Source of the DNA: Bradyrhizobium sp. 139
GTDB taxonomy: Bacteria > Pseudomonadota > Alphaproteobacteria > Rhizobiales > Xanthobacteraceae
NCBI RefSeq assembly: GCF_023074175.1
Contig: NZ_JADPKS010000091.1
Location: 1-64,000 of the forward strand
Direction of reading: 5' to 3'
DNA: 64,000 nucleotides
Position 1 is the first letter of the stretch; each line of letters starts with the position of its first letter. Below are positions 43,072 to 50,173 of the stretch, piece after piece. The notes beneath the pieces are model-generated. The model worked only from the letters and a program-made list of their open reading frames with translations, made no database searches and was not told the origin of the DNA. The position numbers and the translations under genes are program-made.

Positions 43072-43827
43072 ATGGCCACTCGCGCGCTCCTCTATCGTCG
43101 GCCCCACGAACCAAAGACCCTCGTGATCACCCATGGATCGCAATTCTTTGCGATCCGGCTGCGCCGGCACAGACGCGCGCGCCGCTACACGCTCAGAATT
43201 CATCCGAGCGATCGCGAAGCCATCCTCACCATCCCACCGCGCGGAACGCTCGCCGAAGCCAAGGATTTCGCACAGCGTCACGGTGCGTGGATCGCGGCAC
43301 GTCTCGGCCGTTTGCCGAAGGCTGCGCCGTTCCAGCCTGGCACATTGATACCGCTTCGCGGCGTTCCCCATCGCATCGTTCATCGCGCCGGCACGCGTGG
43401 CACGGTGTGGACCGAGGTGCGGGACTCCGGTGAACGCATTCTCTGCGTCGCCGGCGGGCTCGAGCATGTCGACCGGCGCGTCAGCGATTTCCTCAAGCGT
43501 GCGGCGCGCGGCGATCTCCAGCGCTCGGCGGAGGCCTATGCCGCCGAGCTCGGCGTCAAGGTCAAGCGGCTCTCGATCCGCGATCAGTCCAGCCGCTGGG
43601 GCTCATGCACCTCGGCCGGCTCGCTGTCATTCTCCTGGCGCCTGATCCTCGCGCCGCCCTACGTGCTCGACTACCTCGCCGCGCACGAGGTCGCCCATCT
43701 CGTCGAGATGAACCACTCGGCGCGGTTCTGGCGGGTGTGCGGAAAAGCCTGCCCGTCGATGGAGCGCGCCAAGAAGTGGCTCGACACGTACGGGAACGAT
43801 CTGCACCGGTACGGGGTCGAGGATTGA
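43072..43827 (+). CDS. SprT-like zinc metallopeptidase (YgjP/DUF45 family)
   Basis: A 251-residue protein of the YgjP/M48-like WLM family. The zinc site is AAHEVAHLVEMNHS: His205, Glu206, His209 and downstream His215; the family-conserved RWGSCTSAGSLSFSWRL lies at 175-191. Residues 1-100 form a positively charged N-terminal part. No signal peptide. The family is of unknown substrate; several members are tied to protein quality control or anti-restriction contexts, but nothing here supports either. ATG 43072 is used; an ATG at 42988 in the same frame would add 28 residues of low plausibility. Confidence 0.85.
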   Translation: MATRALLYRRPHEPKTLVITHGSQFFAIRLRRHRRARRYTLRIHPSDREAILTIPPRGTLAEAKDFAQRHGAWIAARLGRLPKAAPFQPGTLIPLRGVPHRIVHRAGTRGTVWTEVRDSGERILCVAGGLEHVDRRVSDFLKRAARGDLQRSAEAYAAELGVKVKRLSIRDQSSRWGSCTSAGSLSFSWRLILAPPYVLDYLAAHEVAHLVEMNHSARFWRVCGKACPSMERAKKWLDTYGNDLHRYGVED

Positions 43828-43869
43828 TCCTCGTTGCGGATTAGGCGTTGCTGCCAGCCCAACACTCAC

Positions 43870-43976
43870 TGTCGTCGTCCGGCTTGACCGGGCGACCCAG
43901 TATTCCAGAGCCAGTCATTGTTAAGCCGAGGCGCCGCCGCGTACTGGATTCCCCGCCTTCGCGGGGAATGACAGCG
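43870..43976. repeat. Palindromic repeat between convergent genes
   Basis: Hairpin GTCGTCCGGCTTGACCGGGCGAC (arms of nine) followed by a second hairpin GGATTCCCCGCCTTCGCGGGG region; TATTCCAG and TACTGGATT are inner inverted arms. Lies between stops at 43827 and 44014. Confidence 0.7.
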
Positions 43977-44013
43977 GAGAATGGGGCGGCATCGAACCTC
44001 GATAGCGCGCTGC

Positions 44014-44685
44014 TCACGCGTTGAAATCCGCGCTTGTCCCCGGCTGCGTGCGCGAGGCGAGATAGGACGATTGCCGCTGCGCCGCCGCCTTCTGGCTCTC
44101 GGCCAGCATCGCCTGGAAGGCCGCGTCGAGTTGATCGCGGCTATAGGTCTCGGAACTGCTTTGATGCGGTGTCCATTGCGATTGCGTGATCGCGGTGGAA
44201 GCTTTTTCAACGGTGCCACCAAGCAGCTTCGCGTATCTGTCGGCCCGCCACTGCGCCAGATCCGGTCCGCCTAGACCTGGAGGATCCTCCAGCTTGCCGA
44301 TCTTTGCGGCCGCCTCGTTGGTCATCGTCGAGGACCCGCCATTGTACAGAGTGGCGACCACCTTGCCGCCAACCTTCACCTGAGCATAGGTATTCTCTGG
44401 TGCATCGTCCGAGACGGCCGGTTGACTAGCGCTCGCGCCGTGGGTCGTCAGCCAGTTCGTTGCCATGAGGTCGCGCAGGACGGGATTGTCCGCCGTCGAT
44501 ATCGGCTTGGCACCTTGCAGCGCCTTGGCACCTTGCAGCGGCTTGAGTTGGGAGACTTTAATCCCGGAGCTGCCGGTCGCGGCGTCGGTCGCAGCCGGCA
44601 CTTCCGATAAGACGCTGGATGTCGCGGCGGACGTCGATGCCGGGCGCAGATAGGTCGATGCCGCGCTGGATAGGCTCGAAATCAT
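44014..44685 (-). CDS. Hypothetical Ser/Thr/Ala-rich protein with tandem repeat
   Basis: A 223-residue protein, start ATG 44685 with strong GGAAGGAGC. Residues 1-45 are Ser/Ala/Thr-rich and disordered. A tandem duplication of 18 bp (44506-44523 and 44524-44541) encodes LQGAKALQGAK. The rest (VKVGGKVVATLYNGGSSTMT, then helices with Gln/Ser) has no family I know; the first 20 residues resemble the amphipathic, low-Cys N-termini of flagellum- or type III-exported proteins, only an impression. No transmembrane segment. Monocistronic, with a GAGTC-TTCG-GACTC hairpin (44710-44723) in its 5' leader. Confidence 0.65.
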   Translation of the reverse strand: MISSLSSAASTYLRPASTSAATSSVLSEVPAATDAATGSSGIKVSQLKPLQGAKALQGAKPISTADNPVLRDLMATNWLTTHGASASQPAVSDDAPENTYAQVKVGGKVVATLYNGGSSTMTNEAAAKIGKLEDPPGLGGPDLAQWRADRYAKLLGGTVEKASTAITQSQWTPHQSSSETYSRDQLDAAFQAMLAESQKAAAQRQSSYLASRTQPGTSADFNA

Positions 44686-45086
44686 GGAGCGCTCCTTCCC
44701 ATCAAACCCGAGTCTTCGGACTCAATCTAAGGGGCAAATCCCGGGCCGATTGCGGAAGCTTGAAGAGATTGGTGTTTTGGCGCTCAGCGGCTCCTTGGCA
44801 TCGGTAAATCTTGCCGCTGTGGGCAGGACTTGCCCTTTGGAACCGCGGATTGCACGCTTGCGGCATCGCGCGAAACGTTCCGAGCGCGTGCATTGCAGCC
44901 GCATTCATTGCGCTGAATCGTCAAAGGCGATGCTGTCGGCGCGCCCCCGCGCGACGGCGACCGAATGATCCGACACGTCAATGAGTTCGCACAATCCGCC
45001 GCGCATCGCGCCGGATGCCACCGGCTACTGTGCATGGGGTTGTTTTCGCGTTTTTGTTTTGAGGTCACCAGGACCTCCGGTCGACC
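44686..45086. other. 401-base gap, mostly featureless
   Basis: Apart from the hairpin GAGTC-TTCG-GACTC at 44710-44723 and a GGGCA/TGCCC hairpin near 44821-44835, I see no gene, operator or repeat. It holds the promoter of the minus-strand gene ending at 44014 and the 3' flank of the PBP gene. Confidence 0.5.
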
Positions 45087-47294
45087 CTAGCGATTTCCGC
45101 CAAACAGCCGGTCCATCAGCCAGCCATCGAGCCCCGCCGCCGCTTCCGGCCGCGCATTGGCGCGCGCCGGGGACGGGCGATTGCCGCCATTGCTTGCTGG
45201 AGCTGAGGGCGGCGCTGTCGGCGGCGACACTTGCGATGCGGCCTGCGCGAGGTTCGATAGACCCCAGCCACCTGGTGCGCTCGGCAGGGCCGCCACCGGC
45301 ACGCCCTCGTGCGCCGTGCGCATGAAGCGCGACCAGACTTCGACGGGCAGGCCGCCGCCGGTCGCCTTCCTGGTCGGCGAGTTGTCGTCATTGCCGAGCC
45401 AGACGCCGGTGACGAGGTTGGCGGTGTAGCCGATGAACCAGGCGTCGCGGTAATCCTGGCTGGTGCCGGTCTTGCCCGCCGCCGGCCAGCCGGGAATCTC
45501 CGCTTTCTTGGCGGTGCCGTTGATCAGCGTTTCCCGCATCATGGTGTTCATCATGCCGACATAGCGCGGATCGATGACCTGGTTGTGCTCGTCCGCCTGG
45601 CGCATGTAGAGCAGCTTGCCATCGAGCGTCTTGATCCGTCGCACCACATGCGGCGCCACCGCGAAGCCGCCATTGGCGAACGGCGCATAGGCGCCGACCA
45701 GCTCGACGACCGAGACCTCCGATGTGCCGAGCGCGATCGAGGCGTTGGGCTCGAGTTTCGAGGAGATGCCGAGCCGGTGCGCGGTGCGCACCACGTTCTT
45801 CGGCCCGACCTCAAGACCGAGGCGGATTGCGACCGTATTGAGCGACATCGCCAGCGCCTGCGTCAGCGTCACGGCGCCGAAATATTCATGGGTGTAGTTC
45901 TCGGGCTTCCAGCCCTTGACCTCGATCGGCGCGTCCTGGCGGACCGTGTCCGGCGTCAGTCCCTGCTCGAGCGCGGTCAGATAGACGAACGGCTTGAACG
46001 AGGAGCCCGGCTGGCGCTTGGCGGTGACCGCACGGTTGTACTGGCTCTCGGCATAATTGCGCCCGCCGACCATGGCGCGCACCGCGCCGTCAGGCGTCAT
46101 CGCCACCAGCGCGCCCTGGCTGACGTTGAACTTAACGCTCTTGGCCGCGAGCTCGTCGATGATGGCGGCCTCCGCCACGCTCTGCAGCTTCGGATCGATC
46201 GTGGTCTCGACCGTGATGCTCTGGTCGATCTGGCCGACGAGATCGTCGAGGACCTCGCCGATCCAGTCGGCGACGTAGTTCACGGTGCCGGCGCCGACCG
46301 GCTTCACGTTGTAGGAGGGATGGCCGATCGAGGCCTGCGCCTGCGCTTCGGTGATGAACTTTGCATCGGCCATCGCCGTGAGCACGATCTTTGCGCGCTG
46401 CTCGGCGCCTTCCGGGTTGCGGTTCGGCGCCAGCCGCGAGGGCGATTTGACGAGGCCGGCGAGCATCGCAGCTTCGGCAACATTGACGTTCTTCGCCGAC
46501 TTGCCGAAATAACGCTGTGCCGCGGCTTCGACGCCATAGGCGCCCGAGCCGAAATAGACGCGGTTGAGATAGAGCTCCAAAATCTCGTTCTTGGAATGCT
46601 TGCGCTCCAGCCAGATCGCGAGCTCCGCTTCCTGGAGCTTGCGCTGCATGGTGCGTTCCTGGGTCAGGAACAGGTTTTTCGCGAGCTGCTGCGTCAGCGT
46701 CGAGCCGCCCTGCGACACGCCGCGATGGAGCACGTTGGTGACGAGGGCGCGCAGGATGCCGATCGGGTCAATGCCGAAATGCGAATAGAAGCGGCGGTCC
46801 TCGATGGCTATGAACGCCTTTGGCAAGTAAGGCGGCAGGTCCTTCAGCGCGACGTTGGCGCCGGCCATCTCGCCGCGCTGGACCAGCATGCTGCCGTCGA
46901 TGCCGACGATCTGGATCGTCGGTGGACGCTTTGGGATTTCGAGCGACTGGATCGGCGGCAGATGGGCGCCGACATAGATCACGACGCCGATCACGGCGAT
47001 CGCGCCCCACAGGCTCAGCACCGCGCCCCAATACACCAGGCGGCCGAGGCTGAAGCCGCCGCGCGACTTCGAATGGCGCTTGGCGCCGCTGCGGCCGCCT
47101 TGCGCCTTGCGCTCGCGCGGTGGCTCGTCGCCGGCATCATTGCTTCGACATTTGGCCGATGACTTCGCTGACTTCCTGGGCTTATCGTCGGCGTTGGGGA
47201 TGCGGTCCGCTGCCGTCAGGCGCAGATCGGCGAGCGCTGCGGGCAAGCCGAACAGCGGCTCCTTCCGCCCACCCTTTTTCTTTCCCAACCCCAT
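45087..47294 (-). CDS. Penicillin-binding protein 1A (transglycosylase/transpeptidase)
   Basis: A 735-residue bifunctional peptidoglycan synthase. A basic cytoplasmic tail (1-80) leads to one transmembrane segment (87-110). GT51 domain: catalytic Glu165 in AFIAIEDRRFYSHFGID, with QGGSTLTQQLAKNLFL and RKHSKNEILELYLNRVYFG. Transpeptidase domain: S431-x-x-K434 (SSFK), S484-L-N486, K608-T-G610. The C-terminus is Pro/Ala/Asn-rich. ATG 47294 is used (TTG 47300 possible). It is an inner-membrane enzyme of cell-wall growth, classed as PBP1A by architecture. The unusually long basic tail may anchor cytoplasmic partners. Confidence 0.93.
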   Translation of the reverse strand: MGLGKKKGGRKEPLFGLPAALADLRLTAADRIPNADDKPRKSAKSSAKCRSNDAGDEPPRERKAQGGRSGAKRHSKSRGGFSLGRLVYWGAVLSLWGAIAVIGVVIYVGAHLPPIQSLEIPKRPPTIQIVGIDGSMLVQRGEMAGANVALKDLPPYLPKAFIAIEDRRFYSHFGIDPIGILRALVTNVLHRGVSQGGSTLTQQLAKNLFLTQERTMQRKLQEAELAIWLERKHSKNEILELYLNRVYFGSGAYGVEAAAQRYFGKSAKNVNVAEAAMLAGLVKSPSRLAPNRNPEGAEQRAKIVLTAMADAKFITEAQAQASIGHPSYNVKPVGAGTVNYVADWIGEVLDDLVGQIDQSITVETTIDPKLQSVAEAAIIDELAAKSVKFNVSQGALVAMTPDGAVRAMVGGRNYAESQYNRAVTAKRQPGSSFKPFVYLTALEQGLTPDTVRQDAPIEVKGWKPENYTHEYFGAVTLTQALAMSLNTVAIRLGLEVGPKNVVRTAHRLGISSKLEPNASIALGTSEVSVVELVGAYAPFANGGFAVAPHVVRRIKTLDGKLLYMRQADEHNQVIDPRYVGMMNTMMRETLINGTAKKAEIPGWPAAGKTGTSQDYRDAWFIGYTANLVTGVWLGNDDNSPTRKATGGGLPVEVWSRFMRTAHEGVPVAALPSAPGGWGLSNLAQAASQVSPPTAPPSAPASNGGNRPSPARANARPEAAAGLDGWLMDRLFGGNR

Positions 47295-47474
47295 ACGCAA
47301 AACGCCCGGTCAGCCCGCCCCGCCGCACGCTAGCGGTCGCTGTTTAAGGCCCGGTTACCCCGACGTTAACGCGCGATTAGGAGGTGCGGCATTCGCCTGC
47401 CGCAGTTCCGCTCGCCGGACGGCAGAGCTAGGATCGCCCGCATCAAACAAGAGGCGACCCGCATAGGAGGACTT

Positions 47475-47900
47475 ATGGGCCATATCGATCCGACCAAGGA
47501 GATTTTTGCGCAGTTCCGGGACAACGACCGCCCCGGCCCGGTCCACATGCTCAATCTGGTGCGGTTGCGGAAAGAAGCGGCCTATCCCGACGGCCGCAAG
47601 GCGAGCGGCGCGGAAGCCTATGCGGCCTATGGCCGCGAGAGCGGCCCGGTGTTCGAGCGGCTCGGCGGCCGCATCGTCTGGCAGGGCAAATTCGAGCTGA
47701 TGCTGATCGGCCCGCAGGACGAGCGCTGGGACCATTGCTTCATCGCCGAATATCCAGGCGTAGCCGCTTTCGTCGAGATGATCCGCGATCCCGTCTATCG
47801 CGAAGCGGTGAAGCACCGGCAAGCGGCGGTGGAGGATTCACGGCTGATCCGGCACGCGGTGCTGCCGGTGGGGAAGAATTTCGGGGAGGTGCCGAAGTAG
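47475..47900 (+). CDS. DUF1330 domain protein
   Basis: A 141-residue protein of the DUF1330 family (ferredoxin-like dimer). Signature segments: RPGPVHMLNLVRLRKEAAYP, ASGAEAYAAYGRESGPVF and FIAEYPGVAAFVEMIRDPVY. AGGAGGACTT precedes the ATG. Divergent from the PBP gene with about 180 bases between starts. No catalytic residue can be assigned; the family is widespread and uncharacterised. Confidence 0.88.
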   Translation: MGHIDPTKEIFAQFRDNDRPGPVHMLNLVRLRKEAAYPDGRKASGAEAYAAYGRESGPVFERLGGRIVWQGKFELMLIGPQDERWDHCFIAEYPGVAAFVEMIRDPVYREAVKHRQAAVEDSRLIRHAVLPVGKNFGEVPK

Positions 47901-47923
47901 ACGCCAGCAATCGGGATCTCTCT

Positions 47924-48050
47924 CCGTCATCCTGAGGTGCGAGCTCTTGCGAGCCTCGAAGGATGCCCGGCCCCGATGCCTCTGCACGGCTACCAGCCGG
48001 GCCGCCGCCCTTCGAGGGCCGCTGAAGAAGCGGCCACCTCAGGGTGACGG
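47924..48050. repeat. Palindromic repeat, family B
   Basis: CCGTCATCCTGAGGTGCGAG at left and CACCTCAGGGTGACGG at right; inner CTCGAAGG and CCTTCGAG arms. Relative of 26893-27026. Lies between convergent genes (47900 and 48143). Confidence 0.8.
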
Positions 48051-48089
48051 TGATGGATTGGCCTCTCGGCTAATTTGCGCAGCGAAGCT

Positions 48090-48119
48090 AAAAAAATCGG
48101 CGGCCGCAAAGCCGCCGAT
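48090..48119 (-). terminator. Rho-independent terminator of the binding-protein gene
   Basis: On the minus strand ATCGGCGGC (48119-48111) pairs with GCCGCCGAT (48104-48096) across a six-base loop and is followed by a run of T (complement of the A-tract 48090-48096). It lies 23 bases past the stop of the minus-strand gene ending at 48143. The best textbook terminator in the window. Confidence 0.85.
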
Positions 48120-48142
48120 CGCATTTCAGAATTCGATAACCG

Positions 48143-49369
48143 CTAACCCGCCGGACCTGCATCCTCCAGGATCGGTCCGAACAGCTCCCAACGCTCGCCG
48201 TTGAACTTCATCATCTGCATCTGCTTGTTGACGCGGTAGTCGGTCGGCCCGGTGTTGATCTTGATGCCGGGCAGCGCCAGGCTCGGCGTATAGCCCTTGA
48301 TGCTGGCGACCTGCTTCATGACGTTCTCGCGCGTGAGGTCGTCGCCGCATTGCTTCAACACCTGCGTCAGCAGCTCGGCAACGGAATAGGCATAGGTATT
48401 GACGGTGTTGAGCTTGTCGCCTTCGGGGAAATATTTGTCCATGAAGGCGAAGAAAGCCTTCACGCCCGCATCGTCCTTCCACTGCGGATCGCCTGGATCC
48501 TTGCCATAGTTAGTCGAGATAATCCCTTTGGAGATGTCGAGACCGGCCGGCTTCAGTGTCGCCGACACCGGGCTCGCATTGATGTCGAGGATGTGCACCG
48601 GCGTCCAGCCGAGATCGGCCAGCTTCTTGATGGCCTGCGCCGCGAATTTCGGCGTCGAGGCGTCATAGAACAGATCGACTCCCATCGACTTCAGCTTGAC
48701 CACCTGCGAATCCACCGTCGGATCGGTGACCTCGTAGGAGACTTCGCCGACGATCATGCTGGCGGCCTTGTCGCCGAGGCCGCTCTTGAGGCCGGCGAGA
48801 TAGTCGCGGCCCATGTCGTCGTTCTGGTAGAGCACGCCGATCTTGGCGCTGGGGTGATTGGCGAGAATGTACTTGGCGTAGATCCGTCCCTCGGACACGT
48901 AGTTGGGATTGTAGGCAATGGTCCAGGGATAGTTCTGCGGATCATTGAAGCGCGCCGCGCCGGTCGAGGCCAGCAACTGCGGCACCTTCTTGCCGTTGAG
49001 ATATTTTTGCACGGCGGCATTGGCCGCGGTGCCGATGAGCTGGAAGGTGAACAGCACCTCGTCGCCTTCGACGAGCTTGCGCACCTGCTCAACCGTCTTC
49101 GGCGGCGAATAGGCGTCGTCATACTGGATCAGATTGATCTTGCGGCCGTTGATGCCGCCCTGATCGTTGATCATCTTGAAATAGGCGGCCTGGGTCTTGC
49201 CGATATTGGCGTAGACGGAGTAGGCGCCGGAGAACGGCACGGTCTGGCCGATCTTGATCTCGGTGTCGCTCGCACCGGTGTCGTATTTCTTCTGGGCGAG
49301 GGCTTGGCTGGCGGAGAACGCGAAGGCGAGCGCTGCCGTGGCAGCTATGAAGGCTCTGCGATTGCTCAT
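48143..49369 (-). CDS. Periplasmic branched-chain amino acid-type binding protein (solitary)
   Basis: A 408-residue peripla_BP_6 protein. AGGAGGAACAACCC precedes ATG 49369; the signal peptide is MSNRRAFIAATAALAFAFSA with cleavage after ALA. Mature N-terminus QKKYDTGASDTEIKIGQTVP, then FSGAYSVYANIGKTQAAYF, typical of LivK-like proteins for amides, urea or aromatic acids. Unlike the 16-21 kb operon, no permease or ATPase accompanies it; it ends in a strong terminator. It probably uses permeases encoded elsewhere. Confidence 0.9.
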   Translation of the reverse strand: MSNRRAFIAATAALAFAFSASQALAQKKYDTGASDTEIKIGQTVPFSGAYSVYANIGKTQAAYFKMINDQGGINGRKINLIQYDDAYSPPKTVEQVRKLVEGDEVLFTFQLIGTAANAAVQKYLNGKKVPQLLASTGAARFNDPQNYPWTIAYNPNYVSEGRIYAKYILANHPSAKIGVLYQNDDMGRDYLAGLKSGLGDKAASMIVGEVSYEVTDPTVDSQVVKLKSMGVDLFYDASTPKFAAQAIKKLADLGWTPVHILDINASPVSATLKPAGLDISKGIISTNYGKDPGDPQWKDDAGVKAFFAFMDKYFPEGDKLNTVNTYAYSVAELLTQVLKQCGDDLTRENVMKQVASIKGYTPSLALPGIKINTGPTDYRVNKQMQMMKFNGERWELFGPILEDAGPAG

Positions 49370-49627
49370 ATTGGGTTGTTCCTCCTGACGGAATTTTCGG
49401 TCGATGGTCTTTTTCCGTTGATTGCAACGGCCGCCATCGCTGCCGAAGATTGTGCAGGAAGGGCGGGCGCGGCGCAAGGATCGCGACGCTGCGCCTTAGA
49501 GCCTCAGGTCAGGAACAATGCGATCAGGATCAAAGTTGAGCTCCCCCAAAAGCGTCAGCTTTCGGGTGGACGTTAGCACGGCCGGCATGGCAAGTGCGAT
49601 GGCGTGTTTCGATGCAATGGTGTTGCA

Positions 49628-50158
49628 ATGGCCGCTCGATCAACCAACCCGTCTGTAAGCTTCGGTCTCGATCGCCTGATGACGCCGATCGGGATTGCCT
49701 TGCTTGTCACCGACGCCGGGGGTGCCTTGCGCGGGCTCGACTGGGAGGACTACGAGCACCGTATGCGTGAGCTGTTGCGCCTGCATTACGGCGCGGTGGA
49801 CCTGAGCGGCCAGCCTGCGCCGACGGAGATGCGAACTGCGCTGTCGCGTTATTTCAAAGGCGATCTCGGCCAGCTCTCGGCCATCGCGTGGCGCATCGCC
49901 GGCACGCCGTTCCAGCAGAAGGTCTGGACCGCGCTTGCCAAGATCCCTGCCGGCACCACGATGAGCTACGGCGCGCTGGCCGCAAGGATCGATCGGCCCA
50001 AGGCCATCCGCGCCGTCGGCCATGCCAACGGCTCCAACCCGATCAGCGTGGTGCTGCCGTGCCACCGCCTGATCGGCGCCGATGGCTCGCTGGTGAAGTA
50101 TGGCGGCGGCCTCGAGCGCAAGCGCTGGCTGCTGCGGCACGAGGGGGTGGAGATTTGA
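49628..50158 (+). CDS. ogt: Methylated-DNA--protein-cysteine methyltransferase
   Basis: A 176-residue suicide alkyltransferase that removes methyl groups from O6-methylguanine. Active site PCHR with Cys145, followed by LIGADGSLVKYGGGLERKRW; the helix-turn-helix YGALAARIDRPKAIRAVGHA binds DNA. ATG 49628 chosen; GTG 49604 is possible, neither with a good ribosome site. Ends 15 bases from the convergent glnD stop with no terminator between. No Ada-type N-terminal zinc domain, so Ogt-like. Confidence 0.92.
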   Translation: MAARSTNPSVSFGLDRLMTPIGIALLVTDAGGALRGLDWEDYEHRMRELLRLHYGAVDLSGQPAPTEMRTALSRYFKGDLGQLSAIAWRIAGTPFQQKVWTALAKIPAGTTMSYGALAARIDRPKAIRAVGHANGSNPISVVLPCHRLIGADGSLVKYGGGLERKRWLLRHEGVEI

Positions 50159-50173
50159 GGGGCCGCGCCGCCC

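Noticed and set aside
44780-44840. A sigma54-type promoter (TTGGCATCGGTAAATCTTGC) near the hypothetical gene
   Set aside because: The spacing between GG and GC is 14 instead of 10, and the orientation does not fit the adjacent genes.
45060-45085. GAGGTC-ACCAG-GACCTC hairpin as terminator for the PBP1A gene
   Set aside because: In the direction of transcription it is followed by A-rich sequence, not T, so it does not fit a rho-independent terminator.
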